A DNA stretch of 64,000 nucleotides from Burkholderia sp. IMCC1007 (lineage in GTDB: Bacteria; Pseudomonadota; Gammaproteobacteria; Burkholderiales; Burkholderiaceae): positions 1 through 64,000 of the forward strand of contig NZ_JAPVQY010000008.1 in NCBI RefSeq assembly GCF_027257875.1, read 5' to 3'. Below, piece by piece: positions 44,787 to 54,282 of this stretch (its first letter is position 1; every line of letters starts with the position of its first letter). The notes beneath the pieces are model-generated. The model did no database searches, was not told the DNA's origin, and saw only the letters and a program-made list of their open reading frames with translations. The translations under genes and the position numbers were made by a program.

Positions 44787-46952
44787 TTACGGTTGCGCCT
44801 TGAACGCGAGCCGGAACCGATGCAGCAGCGGCTCGGTGTAGCCGCTCGGCTGCGACGTGCCCTGCAGCACCAGCGCGCACGCGGCCTTGAACGCGGTCGA
44901 CTGGTCGTAGCCGGGCGCCATCGGCCGATAGTTCGGATCACCCGCGTTCTGCTGGTCGACGACGCGTGCCATCCGCTTCAGCACGTCGAGCACGAACGCC
45001 TCGGTGATCACGCCGTGACGCAGCCAGTTCGCGATGTGCTGGCTCGAGATGCGCAGCGTTGCGCGGTCTTCCATCAGGCCGACGTCATGGATGTCGGGCA
45101 CCTTCGAGCAGCCGACGCCCTGTTCGACCCAGCGCACGACGTAACCGAGAATGCCCTGCGCGTTGTTCTCGACTTCGCTCAGGATCTCGGCCTCGCTCCA
45201 CGCGGCGCGCTCGACGACCGGCACGGTCAGCAGCCCTTCGAGCAGCACGTCGCGCTCGCTCGCGTACGGCGTCTTCTCGAGTTCCTGCTGGACGGCTTGC
45301 ACGTCGACCAGGTGGTAGTGCAGCGCGTGCAGCGTCGCGGCGGTCGGCGACGGCACCCAGGCGGTGTTCGCGCCGGCGCGCGGATGCGCGATCTTCTGCT
45401 CGAGCATCGCGTGCATCAGGTCCGGCATCGCCCACATGCCCTTGCCGATCTGCGCGCGGCCGCGCAGGCCGGCCGACAGGCCCGCGAGCACGTTGTTGCG
45501 CTCGTATGCCTGGATCCACGCCGACGACTTCATCTCGCCCTTGCGGATCATCGGGCCCGCTTCCATCGCGGTGTGCATCTCGTCGCCGGTGCGGTCGAGG
45601 AAGCCGGTGTTGATGAACGCAACGCGGCCGGCGGCCGCCGCGATGCACGCGGCGAGGTTCACGCTGGTGCGGCGCTCCTCGTCCATGATGCCCATCTTCA
45701 GCGTGTTGCGCGGCAGGCCGTACAGATCCTCGATGCGCGCGAACAGCGTGTCGGCGAACGCGACTTCGGCGGGGCCGTGCATCTTCGGCTTCACGATGTA
45801 GATCGAGCCCGTGCGCGAGTTGCGCTTGGCCTTCAGGTCGTGCAGCGCGCACAGCGTGGTGACGACGCCGTCGAGGATCCCTTCCGGAATCTCGTTGCCG
45901 TCGCGGTCGAGCACCGCGCCGATCGTCATCAGGTGGCCGACGTTGCGCACGAACAGCAGCGAGCGGCCATGCAGCGACAGCGTTCCGCCGGCGGGCGTCG
46001 TGTATTCGCGATCGGCGTTCAGGCGGCGCGTAAACGTCTTGCCGCCCTTCGCGACTTCCTCGGCGAGCGTGCCCTGCATCAGGCCGAGCCAGTTGCGGTA
46101 GAGCTGGACCTTGTCGTCGGCGTCGACGGCCGCGACGGAATCCTCGCAGTCGATGATCGTGCTGACCGCGGCTTCGAGCACGACGTCCTTCACGTTCGCG
46201 GGATCGGCGCGACCGATGGGCGTCGATGCGTCGATCTGGATCTCGAGGTGCAGGCCGTTGTGCTTCAGCAGGATCGCGGACGGCGCGCCGGCCGCGCCCT
46301 GGTAGCCGACGCACTGCGCCGGCTGCGCGAGGTGCACGACGCCCTTCGCGGTCTCGACCGCGAGCTGGCCGTCCTGCACGCGGTAGCGCAGCGCGTCGCG
46401 GTGCGAGCCGCTCGCGAGCGGCGCCGCGTTGTCGAGCACGTTGCGCGCGTAGTCGATCACGCGTTGCCCGCGCGTCGGGTTGTACGCCGACGTGCGTTCG
46501 GCGCCGCCGTCTTCGGGCAGCGCATCGGTGCCGTACAGCGCGTCGTACAGGCTGCCCCAGCGCGCGTTCGCGGCGTTCAGCGCATAGCGCGCGTTCGACA
46601 GCGGCACGACGAGCTGCGGGCCGGCCTGCGTGGCGATCTCGCTGTCGACGTTCGCGGTGGCTGCCGCGACGTTCGGCGGGACCGGCACGAGGTAGCCGAT
46701 CGTTTCGAGGAACGCGCGAAACGCGGCATGGTCGCGCACCGGGCCCGGGTTCGCGCGATGCCACACGTCGAGCTCGTGTTGCAGACGGTCGCGTTCCGCG
46801 AGCAGTTCGCGGTTGCGCGGCGCGAGGTCGTGCACCAGCGCTGAAAAACCGCTCCAGAACGCGGCCTTGTCGATGCCGGTGCCCGGCAGTGCTTCGTTTT
46901 CAATGAACTGGCTGAGCGCTGGCGCGACTTGCAGTCCTGCTTGGTCGATCAT
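44787..46952 (-). CDS. glcB: malate synthase G
   Basis: A 721-residue monomeric malate synthase that condenses glyoxylate with acetyl-CoA. The length and sequence match family G. The N-terminal segment is [16 protein letters not shown]. The barrel segments are [43 protein letters not shown] and [14 protein letters not shown], which contain the catalytic Arg/Asp region. The start MIDQAGL has a GGGAGGAA site. It is the last gene of the glycolate cluster and uses the glyoxylate made by GlcDEF. A 291-bp inverted-repeat element separates it from glcG. Confidence 0.96.
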   Translation of the reverse strand: MIDQAGLQVAPALSQFIENEALPGTGIDKAAFWSGFSALVHDLAPRNRELLAERDRLQHELDVWHRANPGPVRDHAAFRAFLETIGYLVPVPPNVAAATANVDSEIATQAGPQLVVPLSNARYALNAANARWGSLYDALYGTDALPEDGGAERTSAYNPTRGQRVIDYARNVLDNAAPLASGSHRDALRYRVQDGQLAVETAKGVVHLAQPAQCVGYQGAAGAPSAILLKHNGLHLEIQIDASTPIGRADPANVKDVVLEAAVSTIIDCEDSVAAVDADDKVQLYRNWLGLMQGTLAEEVAKGGKTFTRRLNADREYTTPAGGTLSLHGRSLLFVRNVGHLMTIGAVLDRDGNEIPEGILDGVVTTLCALHDLKAKRNSRTGSIYIVKPKMHGPAEVAFADTLFARIEDLYGLPRNTLKMGIMDEERRTSVNLAACIAAAAGRVAFINTGFLDRTGDEMHTAMEAGPMIRKGEMKSSAWIQAYERNNVLAGLSAGLRGRAQIGKGMWAMPDLMHAMLEQKIAHPRAGANTAWVPSPTAATLHALHYHLVDVQAVQQELEKTPYASERDVLLEGLLTVPVVERAAWSEAEILSEVENNAQGILGYVVRWVEQGVGCSKVPDIHDVGLMEDRATLRISSQHIANWLRHGVITEAFVLDVLKRMARVVDQQNAGDPNYRPMAPGYDQSTAFKAACALVLQGTSQPSGYTEPLLHRFRLAFKAQP

Positions 46953-46992
46953 CGTGATTCCTCCCGGGAACGAAAAACGCGCGCGTTGGCTG

Positions 46993-47283
46993 TAGGGCCT
47001 GTTCACGCTAATAACGGGCTTGCGCTGGCCCCCGGAAGGGCCGAGCGCAAGGATTGCGACGAAGCGAATACTCGACGTATTCGCGAGGAGCATGACGCGG
47101 CGATCGGCCCTTCCGGGGGCCAGCCCCACGAACGATTTTCTCCAAACAGGGGAACGTGCCTTTCCGCCCGCATGGCGGCGTCGTTCGTCGTTGCAATAGC
47201 TACGGCTATTGCGCCTCCTCTCTCCTTGCCCTGCGGGCGGAAAGGCACGTTCGCAAGCCCGTTATTAGCGTGAACAGGCCCTA
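46993..47283. mobile_element. MITE-like element with 30-bp perfect inverted ends and TA flanks
   Basis: Perfect 30-bp terminal inverted repeats lie at 46995-47024 and 47252-47281 (outer end GGGCCTGTTCACGCTAATAA), bordered on both sides by TA. Inside are nested hairpins: CTGGCCCCCGGAAGGGCCG near 47025 with its partner near 47113, GAATACTCGACGTATTC, GCAATAGCTACGGCTATTGC, and CCTTTCCGCCCGC near 47159 with its partner near 47231. No transposase is encoded. TA duplication and terminal repeats fit a non-autonomous IS630/mariner-type element (inference). The right TA supplies part of the glcG stop codon. Confidence 0.85.
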
Positions 47284-47685
47284 GGCCACGACGCTTTGTG
47301 TGCCGGCGCGGGCGATCTGCGCGTCCTGCTCGGACTTTACGCCAGACACGCCGATTGCGCCCGCAATGCGGCCGTCCACCGTGACCGGCACGCCGCCTTC
47401 GAGCAGCCCCGTCAGCGGCGCGCTCAAAAACGCTGTGCGGCCACCGTTGATCATATCCTCATACGCCTTCGTCTCGCGACGGCCCAGCGCCGCCGCGCGC
47501 GCCTTGTCCTGCGCGATGTACGTGCTGGCGGCCGACGCGCCGTCCAGGCGCGCGAACGCCAGCAGGTGGCCGCCGTCGTCGACGATGGCGATCGACACGG
47601 CCCAGCCGTGGCGCTCGGCCTCCGCGCGGGCCGCGACGAGCATGCGTTCGACGTCGGCGAGTTCGAGTTCGGGTTTCGTTTTCAT
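47281..47685 (-). CDS. glcG: GlcG/HbpS-family heme-degrading-domain protein
   Basis: A 134-residue GlcG/HbpS-fold protein (SIAIVDDGGHLLAFARLDGA, GRIAGAIGVSGVKSEQD). Such proteins accompany glycolate oxidase operons; their biochemical role is unclear. It ends QSVVA, and its TAG stop codon overlaps the right end of the inserted element, so the original C-terminus may have differed by a few residues. It lies 22 bp after glcF on the same strand. The family is usually 130-160 residues, so any loss is small. Confidence 0.88.
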   Translation of the reverse strand: MKTKPELELADVERMLVAARAEAERHGWAVSIAIVDDGGHLLAFARLDGASAASTYIAQDKARAAALGRRETKAYEDMINGGRTAFLSAPLTGLLEGGVPVTVDGRIAGAIGVSGVKSEQDAQIARAGTQSVVA

Positions 47686-47707
47686 GGAAGTCCTCCGGAA
47701 TCAGCGG

Positions 47708-48928
47708 TCAGTTGACGAGTCGGTTGTCGACGAGCTCGATCCAGTGACGCACGGGCGTGCGGCCCGCGCCGTTCAGGTGAGTCTGGCAGCCGATATTGGC
47801 CGTGACAATCAGGTCCGGCCGTGCGGCTTCGAGCGCGTCGAGCTTGTTGTCGCGCAGTTTCGTCGCGAGTTCGGGTTGCGTCAGCGAATAGGTGCCGGCG
47901 GAGCCGCAGCACAGATGGCCGTCGGCGACATTCGTCAGATCGAAGCCGAGCCGCGTCAGGATGCTTTCCACCGCGCCGCCGAGCTTTTGCGCGTGCTGCA
48001 GCGTGCACGGGCAATGGACCGCGACGCGGCGCGGCGCGGTATCGGCGAGCGCGTCGAGCGGCTCGGCCGCGATCACTTCGGCAAGATCGCGTGCGAGCGC
48101 GCTGACGCGCCGCGCCTTGTCCGCATAGACGGGGTCGGAGCGCAGCAGGTCGCCGTATTCCTTCACGAACGCGCCGCAGCCGCTCGCCGTCAGCACGATC
48201 GCTTCCGCCCCCGCCTCGACCGCCGGCCACCACGCGTCGATGTTGCGGCGTGCGCGGGCGAGGCCGGCGTCCTGTGCGTTCAGGTGATATTCGGTCGCGC
48301 CGCAGCAGCCGGCTTCGCGCGCGGGCGTGACGCTGATGCCGAGCCGGTCGAGCACGCGCGCGGCGGCCGCGTTGGTGTTCGGCGACAGCGACGGCTGCAC
48401 GCAGCCTTCCAGCATCAGCACGCGCCGCGCGTGACGCAGCGGCGGGCGCGGCGCGGCCGCGGGCACGGCGGCCGGGATCTTGTCCTGCAGCGTGCCGGGC
48501 AACAGCGGGCGCAGCGCGCGGCCGGCTTTCAGCAGCGCGGCGAAGGTGGCCGGCCTCGGCACGACGTGGCGCAGGCCCACGCGCAGCAGGCGCTCGCGCG
48601 CCGGGCGGCGTGCGCGCTTCTCCGCTTCCGCGCGGCCGATGTCGAGCAGCGTGTGATAGCGCACGCCGGACGGGCACGTCGTTTCGCAGTTGCGGCAGCT
48701 CAGGCAGCGGTCGAGATGCTGCTGCGTGCGTTCGCCGCACGGCTCGCCTTCGAGCATCTGCTTGATCAGGTAGATGCGTCCGCGCGGCCCGTCGAGCTCG
48801 TTGCCGAGCACCTGGTAGGTCGGGCAGGTCGCATTGCAGAAGCCGCAGTGCACGCATGCGCGCAGGATCGCTTCCGCTTCGTCGGCCCGGTCGAGGGCCT
48901 TGCTTGCTTCGCTGAGATTGGTTTGCAT
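47708..48928 (-). CDS. glcF: glycolate oxidase iron-sulfur subunit
   Basis: A 406-residue subunit of membrane-associated glycolate oxidase. It has two 4Fe-4S motifs (CVHCGFCNATCP near residue 26 and CLSCRNCETTCP near 77). Two CCG-type cysteine-rich domains follow (GCCGATEYHL, and LCCGSAGTYSL near the C-terminus). It passes electrons from the flavin subunits GlcD and GlcE to the quinone pool. The start at MQTNLSEASK agrees with homologues. It lies 22 bp after glcE. Confidence 0.95.
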   Translation of the reverse strand: MQTNLSEASKALDRADEAEAILRACVHCGFCNATCPTYQVLGNELDGPRGRIYLIKQMLEGEPCGERTQQHLDRCLSCRNCETTCPSGVRYHTLLDIGRAEAEKRARRPARERLLRVGLRHVVPRPATFAALLKAGRALRPLLPGTLQDKIPAAVPAAAPRPPLRHARRVLMLEGCVQPSLSPNTNAAAARVLDRLGISVTPAREAGCCGATEYHLNAQDAGLARARRNIDAWWPAVEAGAEAIVLTASGCGAFVKEYGDLLRSDPVYADKARRVSALARDLAEVIAAEPLDALADTAPRRVAVHCPCTLQHAQKLGGAVESILTRLGFDLTNVADGHLCCGSAGTYSLTQPELATKLRDNKLDALEAARPDLIVTANIGCQTHLNGAGRTPVRHWIELVDNRLVN

Positions 48929-48950
48929 CGCGGTTCGGATTCGGGTGGCG

Positions 48951-50027
48951 TCAGACGTCCGCGTACAGGCGGCCGGGATTGAAAATCGCATGCGGGTCGA
49001 GCTGGGCCTTCAACTGCCGATGCACGCGCAACAGCGCGGCCGGCAGCGGCTGGAACGGCTCCGGTGTGACGCCGGGCGTGCAGCAGGTTGCGTGGCCGCC
49101 CCACTGCGCGGCGAACCGCTGCACGTCGGCCGGTGCGGCATCGCTCTTCAGCCAGCGCTGCGCGCCGCCCCAGTCGACCAGCTGCGCGCCGGGCAGCGCG
49201 TCGAGCGGCGCGGCGGCCGGCACCGACACGCGCCACAGTGGGCGCGGATCGTCGAAGAACGGCAGCGACAGGTCGCGCAGCCGCGCCCAGAACCCGTCGT
49301 CGCGATCGTCCATCCGCTCGCCGCCGATCGTGTCGCGCGCGGCCTTCACCGAGCCCTCGCCGCCTTCGATCCGCACGCGCAGCACGCCGTCCGCGTGGCA
49401 GGCGCCGGCGAGCGGCAGCCCGGCGCGCCGCCATCCGGCGATGCGTTGCACCGCTTCGGCCGCCGTGAGCGGCAACGCGAGATCACCGGTCGAGCGCGGT
49501 TTCGGCAGCACCTTCAGCGACACCTCGGTCACGACGCCGAGACAACCGAAACTGCCGGCGAGCAACCGCGACACGTCGTAGCCCGCGACGTTCTTCATCA
49601 CCTCGCCGCCGAAGCGCAGGTGTTTCGCGTGGCCGGTGATCACGCGGCAGCCGAGCACGAAATCGCGCACCGCGCCGGCCCACGGGCGGCGCGGCCCCGA
49701 CAGCCCGGCCGCGAACATCCCGCCGACGGTCGCTGCGGCGCCGAACGACGGCGGCTCGCACGGCAGCATCTGGCCGGCCGCGTCGAGCATCGCTTCGAGC
49801 TCGGCGAGCGGCGTGCCCGCGCGGGCGGTGATCACGAGTTCGGTCGGGTCGTACGCGACGATGCCGCGGTGCGTGCGCACGTCGAGCGTGCGGCCTTCGA
49901 CGGTGCGGCCGACGAAGGCCTTCGTGCCTGCGCCGCGAATGTGCAGCGGCTGGCGATCGTGGATGGCGGCGTCGACCTGTGCGACGAGCGCCGCGCTGTC
50001 GTCGATCGATTCGATGTCGCGTCGCAT
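48951..50027 (-). CDS. glcE: glycolate oxidase FAD-binding subunit GlcE
   Basis: A 358-residue FAD-binding_4 protein, shorter than GlcD and without its full C-terminal oxidase domain, as usual for GlcE. Residues 28-160 contain the FAD fold (LHIRGAGTKAFVG, ATVGGMFAAGLSGPRRPWAGAVRDFVLG, GGEVMKNVAGYDVSRLLAGSFG). The C-terminus LDPHAIFNPGRLYADV is typical. Its ATG overlaps the glcD stop (ATGA), indicating coupling and fixed stoichiometry. Confidence 0.95.
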   Translation of the reverse strand: MRRDIESIDDSAALVAQVDAAIHDRQPLHIRGAGTKAFVGRTVEGRTLDVRTHRGIVAYDPTELVITARAGTPLAELEAMLDAAGQMLPCEPPSFGAAATVGGMFAAGLSGPRRPWAGAVRDFVLGCRVITGHAKHLRFGGEVMKNVAGYDVSRLLAGSFGCLGVVTEVSLKVLPKPRSTGDLALPLTAAEAVQRIAGWRRAGLPLAGACHADGVLRVRIEGGEGSVKAARDTIGGERMDDRDDGFWARLRDLSLPFFDDPRPLWRVSVPAAAPLDALPGAQLVDWGGAQRWLKSDAAPADVQRFAAQWGGHATCCTPGVTPEPFQPLPAALLRVHRQLKAQLDPHAIFNPGRLYADV

Positions 50028-51526
50028 CAGAAGCGCTCCAGTTCGGGAAACGGCAGCTTGCCGTGATGGACGTGCATCGCGCCGAATTCGGCGCAGCGAT
50101 GCAGCGTCGGGATGTTCTTGCCGGGATTGAGCAGGCGCTGCGGATCGAACGCGGCCTTCACCGCGTGGAAGAACGTGATTTCGTCCGCGTTGAACTGCAC
50201 GCACATCTGGTTGATCTTCTCGCGCCCGACGCCGTGTTCGCCGGTGATGCTGCCGCCCACCGCGACGCACAGCTCGAGGATCTTGCCGCCGAGCGCTTCC
50301 GCGCGGTCGAGCTCGCCCGGCCGGTTCGCATCGAACAGGATCAGCGGATGCATGTTGCCGTCGCCCGCGTGGAACACGTTCGCGACCGGCAGCGCGTATT
50401 CGGCCGACAGCGCGGCGATGCCTTCGAGCACGCGCGGCAGCTCGCGACGCGGAATCGTGCCGTCCATGCAGTAGTAGTCGGGCGACATGCGGCCGACCGC
50501 GGGGAACGCGTTCTTGCGGCCGGCCCAGAAGCGCTGGCGCTCGGCTTCGTCGCGCGCGACGCGGATCTCCGACGCGCCGGCATCGCGCAGCAGCGCGGCG
50601 ACGCGTTCGGCATCTTCTTCGACATCGCTCGCGCTGCCGTCGAGTTCGCACAGCAGGATCGCCTGCGCGTCGACCGGGTAGCCGGCGTGGATGAAGTCCT
50701 CGGCCGCGCGGATCGCGAGGTTGTCCATCATCTCGAGCCCGCCGGGAATCACGCCCGCGCCGATGATGCGCGCGACCGCCCCGCCCGCTTCGGCCACGTC
50801 GTCGAAGCTCGCCATCAGCACCTTCACGCTCGGCGGCTTCGGCAGCAGCTTCACGGTCACTTCGGTGACGATGCCGAGCATCCCTTCCGACCCGGTGAAC
50901 AACGCGAGCAGATCGAAGCCCGGTGCGTCGAGCGCGTCGGCGCCGAGCGTCAGCGTGTCGCCGTCGATCGTCACGATCTCGACCTTCAGGATGTTGTGCA
51001 CCGTGAGCCCGTATTTCAGGCAATGCACGCCGCCCGCGTTTTCGGCGACGTTGCCGCCGATCGAACACGCGATCTGCGACGACGGATCGGGCGCGTAGTA
51101 GAGGCCGTACGGCGCGGCCGCCTGCGAGATCGCGAGGTTGCGCACGCCGGGCTGCACGCGCGCGATGCCGGCATCGGCGTCGATGTCGAGAATCCGGTTG
51201 AACTTCGCCATCACGAGCAGGATGCCCTTTTCGAGCGGCATCGCGCCGCCCGACAGCCCGGTGCCCGCGCCGCGCGCGACCACCGGCACGCCGTGCGCGG
51301 CCGCGACGCGCAGCACCGCGCGCACCTGCTCGACCGTGTCGGGCAGCACGACCGCGAGCGGCACCGTGCGGTATGCGGCGAGGCCGTCGCATTCGAATGG
51401 CTTGAGCGCCTCGCGTTCATGCAGCACGTCGAGGCCGGGCGCCGCCGCGCGCAGCGCGGCGACGAGCGTGTCGCGGTCGACCGTCGCCAGCGGGCCGTCG
51501 ATCCGTTCGTCGTAGGCGAAACTCAT
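50027..51526 (-). CDS. glcD: glycolate oxidase catalytic subunit GlcD
   Basis: A 499-residue flavoprotein that oxidises glycolate (and often D-lactate) to glyoxylate. The FAD-binding_4 domain has PVVARGAGTGLSGGAMP (about 85-100) and SIGGNVAENAGGVHCLKYG. The FAD-oxidase C domain has NVFHAGDGNMHP and GSITGEHGVGREK. It is the first gene of the operon. A TGGT-N3-ACCA operator lies about 105 bases upstream of its start. The order glcD-E-F-G-(element)-B matches glycolate regulons. Confidence 0.96.
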   Translation of the reverse strand: MSFAYDERIDGPLATVDRDTLVAALRAAAPGLDVLHEREALKPFECDGLAAYRTVPLAVVLPDTVEQVRAVLRVAAAHGVPVVARGAGTGLSGGAMPLEKGILLVMAKFNRILDIDADAGIARVQPGVRNLAISQAAAPYGLYYAPDPSSQIACSIGGNVAENAGGVHCLKYGLTVHNILKVEIVTIDGDTLTLGADALDAPGFDLLALFTGSEGMLGIVTEVTVKLLPKPPSVKVLMASFDDVAEAGGAVARIIGAGVIPGGLEMMDNLAIRAAEDFIHAGYPVDAQAILLCELDGSASDVEEDAERVAALLRDAGASEIRVARDEAERQRFWAGRKNAFPAVGRMSPDYYCMDGTIPRRELPRVLEGIAALSAEYALPVANVFHAGDGNMHPLILFDANRPGELDRAEALGGKILELCVAVGGSITGEHGVGREKINQMCVQFNADEITFFHAVKAAFDPQRLLNPGKNIPTLHRCAEFGAMHVHHGKLPFPELERF

Positions 51527-51629
51527 CGTGTGTCTCCGTCTCCACCATGCAGGCGCCGCGCGGTAGGCGGCGCGCCGGATGGAACGCATTCTTGGCGGGA
51601 CGTGCGGGCGTGTCCAGACGTCACGCGAG

Positions 51630-51640
51630 TGGTCATACCA
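51630..51640. promoter_or_regulatory. FadR/GntR-type operator (glcD side)
   Basis: TGGTCATACCA, a perfect TGGT-N3-ACCA palindrome, the consensus for FadR-subfamily regulators, in the 222-bp divergent gap. Confidence 0.82.
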
Positions 51641-51735
51641 GTTTTTGCAGGGGCGTCAACCAGCAGCTATCGATTAGGTCTAAAAACCCAACCATGACAA
51701 GGCTTTGTGCGAAAATCCCCGATATTCTTCCGAGG

Positions 51736-51746
51736 TGGTCATACCA
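51736..51746. promoter_or_regulatory. FadR/GntR-type operator overlapping the regulator start
   Basis: A second identical TGGTCATACCA ends two bases before the regulator's ATG, over its ribosome-binding region. Occupancy there would give autorepression. The two copies share one further 3' base (G) and lie 106 bp apart, about ten helical turns. Confidence 0.82.
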
Positions 51747-51748
51747 GC

Positions 51749-52519
51749 ATGGAAATGCACGATCGACAGGCCCCCGCGCGCAATGTGGCCGACGTCGTCG
51801 CCGAGCGGATCGAGCAGCTGATCGTCGACGGCGTGCTGAAGGCAGGCCAGGCGCTGCCGTCCGAGCGGCGGCTGACCGAGAAGCTCGGCGTGTCACGCAC
51901 GGCTGTGCGCGAAGGGATGAAGCTGCTGCGCGCGCGCGGGATCATCGATACGACGCACGGCAAGGGCTCGTTCGTCGCGAGCCTGACCCCGCAACGCGAA
52001 GTCTCTCCGATGATGCATCTGCTCGGTTCGCAGCCGCGCACGCTGTACGACCTGTTCGAGGTACGCGGAATGCTCGAGACGGAAGCCGCGCGGCTCGCCG
52101 CGCTGCGCGGCACGCCGGCCGATTTCATCCTGATCCGGCGCCGTTACGAGGAAATGACGGCGGCGGACACGCAGGATCTCGATCCGGCCGCGCGCGCGAA
52201 GCTCGACCATGCGTTCCACCTCGCGATCTGCGAGGCATCGCACAACCCGGTGCTCGTCAATACGCTGCAATCGTTGACCGATCTGCTGCTCAGTTCCGTG
52301 TTCGCGTCGGTGAACAACCTCTATCACCGCGAGCCGTTGAAGAAGCAGATCGACCGCCAGCATGCGCGGCTTTACAACGCGGTGACCGGGCGCTTGCCCG
52401 ACCAGGCGCGCAAGGCCGCGAGCGAGCATATTCGCCAGTGCGTCGACTACCTGCGCGAGATCGAACAGGAGGAACAGCGGCTCGTGCGCTCGACGCTGCG
52501 GCTCGAAGGATGGACTTGA
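51749..52519 (+). CDS. glcC: FadR-subfamily GntR regulator of the glycolate operon
   Basis: A 256-residue regulator. The winged HTH is at residues 15-80 (QALPSERRLTEKLGVSRTAVREGMKLLRARGII). The FCD effector domain follows, with metal/ligand histidines (DHAFHLAICEASHN, RQHARLYNAV). It is close to GlcC/PdhR/LldR regulators that sense glycolate, pyruvate or lactate. Divergence from glcDEFG and two TGGTCATACCA sites make GlcC the best guess, though an LldR-like response is possible. The start codon lies almost on the second operator, with no room for a normal ribosome site. Confidence 0.88.
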   Translation: MEMHDRQAPARNVADVVAERIEQLIVDGVLKAGQALPSERRLTEKLGVSRTAVREGMKLLRARGIIDTTHGKGSFVASLTPQREVSPMMHLLGSQPRTLYDLFEVRGMLETEAARLAALRGTPADFILIRRRYEEMTAADTQDLDPAARAKLDHAFHLAICEASHNPVLVNTLQSLTDLLLSSVFASVNNLYHREPLKKQIDRQHARLYNAVTGRLPDQARKAASEHIRQCVDYLREIEQEEQRLVRSTLRLEGWT

Positions 52520-52717
52520 GGCGAGCGCACGCTGGAGCGGACGCCGTCGCCATGACGTTCGTCACGGAAATCGTCGTCCCGGTGCGGCCTGAGGAGCGAA
52601 TATGTCACAATGTGACCCATTCGATGCGTGGCCCGACACGACCCGTTTCGCCTTCGCGCGACACGTGCTTTGGCGGTCGACCGTGACGCGCCGCCGATCC
52701 TTGAAGGAGGACGCTGC

Positions 52718-54202
52718 ATGTCGATTCCGATGCGTGGCGACGGGCCCGAGGCCCGCGCCGTCCAGATCCTGCATCGCCCTGTCTGCGACCTGCTCGGCTG
52801 TGCATGGCCGATCGTGCTCGCGGGCATGGGCGGCGTTGCGCGGGCCGAGCTCGCGAGTGCGGTGAGTGCCGCCGGTGGCTTCGGTTTTCTCGGGATGGTG
52901 CGCGAGCCCGTCGCGTTGATCCGGCGCGAGGTCGGGTTGGTTCGCGCGGCGACCGAGCGGCCGTTCGGCGTGAACCTGATTCCCGCATCGACACCGCCTG
53001 AACTGCTCGATGCACAGCTCGACGCGTGCATCGAATTGCGCGTGCCCGTGGTTGCGCTGTTCTGGGACGTGATGCCGGGCGTCGTGCGGCGTCTGCGCGA
53101 TGCGGGCGTGCGCGTGGTACATCAGGTCGGGTCGCTCGACGATGCGCGCGCGGCGGAGGCGGCCGGTGCACAGGCGCTGATCGTGCAGGGGCACGAGGCT
53201 GGCGGTCATGTGCGTGGCGATCGGCCGCTGGCCGAGTTGCTGCCTGACGTGGTTCGTACGACGCGGTTGCCGGTGCTCGCGGCGGGCGGCATCGTCGATG
53301 GTGCCGACGTGGCCGCTGCGATGGCGCTCGGCGCGCAGGGCGCGGTGATGGGTACCGCGTTCATCGCAACGCATGAATCGTTCGCGCATGCGTATCACCA
53401 GCAGCGGATCGTCGACGCGCATGAAGGCGACGCACTGCTGACCGACATCTTCCATATCAACTGGCCGCGCGGTGCACGCGTTCGTGTGTTGCCGTCGAGC
53501 GTCACGCGCGGCGAGCGCGGCGATCCGTTCGGCGACGCGCGCGTCGTGATCGGCGACGAGGAAGGGCGGCCGATCTATCTGTTCAGCACCGACTCGCCGC
53601 TGCGTACGATGACGGGCGATTTCGAAGCGATGGCGCTGTATGCGGGTACCGGGGCCGGGCGGATCGATGCGATCGAATCGGCCGGCGCCGTGCTGCGCCG
53701 TATCGTGCTCGATGCGGCGGCGATCGTCGAGAACGGGGCGGTGACGACTGCACCGGCAGCTGCGTCCGACGAGAATCGGGCGGCGTTGCTTGCGGCGCTA
53801 GATGAATTGCTGGAGGCGGAGCGCGCGGGGGCTCGGGTTGCGTCGGAGACGGCGGCAGAGGTCACGGAGGATGCCGAACTGCATCGGTTGATCGCGCATA
53901 TTCGGCAGGACGAAGCACACTGGTGCAGCGTGCTCGTCGATGCGATCCGCACGCTTGGCGCGACGCCTACGCGGGCGACCGGTTCGTTTTATGAAAAGGC
54001 GATGGCGATCGACGATCTGGCCGAGCGGATGGCGTTTCTGAATCGAGGACAGAGGTGGGTCGTGCGCAAGCTGCAGACGCTGCTGCCGACGCTTGCCGAC
54101 CCGGATATTCATCACGCGCTGTCGCTGATGCTGGTCGCGCATGAGAAGAATATCGGGTCGGTGGACATGCGGTTGCGGGAGCAGCGGGCGGGCGGGGTGT
54201 AA
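52718..54202 (+). CDS. nitronate monooxygenase fused to a ferritin-like C-terminal domain
   Basis: A 494-residue two-part protein. Residues 15-330 are a nitronate monooxygenase/2-nitropropane dioxygenase TIM barrel (GCAWPIVLAGMGGVARAELASAVSAAGG, ALIVQGHEAGGHVRG with the catalytic-region His, LAAGGIVDGADVAAAMALGAQGAVMGTAF). Residues about 365-490 are an all-helical segment with spaced Glu/His (LLEAERAG, RQDEAHW, MLVAHEKNI) resembling the DUF6306/ferritin-like proteins. The ATG has a perfect AAGGAGG site. FMN-dependent oxidation of alkyl nitronates is the family reaction; the role of the extra domain is unknown. Confidence 0.87.
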   Translation: MSIPMRGDGPEARAVQILHRPVCDLLGCAWPIVLAGMGGVARAELASAVSAAGGFGFLGMVREPVALIRREVGLVRAATERPFGVNLIPASTPPELLDAQLDACIELRVPVVALFWDVMPGVVRRLRDAGVRVVHQVGSLDDARAAEAAGAQALIVQGHEAGGHVRGDRPLAELLPDVVRTTRLPVLAAGGIVDGADVAAAMALGAQGAVMGTAFIATHESFAHAYHQQRIVDAHEGDALLTDIFHINWPRGARVRVLPSSVTRGERGDPFGDARVVIGDEEGRPIYLFSTDSPLRTMTGDFEAMALYAGTGAGRIDAIESAGAVLRRIVLDAAAIVENGAVTTAPAAASDENRAALLAALDELLEAERAGARVASETAAEVTEDAELHRLIAHIRQDEAHWCSVLVDAIRTLGATPTRATGSFYEKAMAIDDLAERMAFLNRGQRWVVRKLQTLLPTLADPDIHHALSLMLVAHEKNIGSVDMRLREQRAGGV

Positions 54203-54282
54203 GCGTATGGGGAAGTCGCGGCTGGAAACCGTGTTGGCCGGTTCAGCGGCGATCATTGCCGATCGCGTCCGACGGGCGGCAC

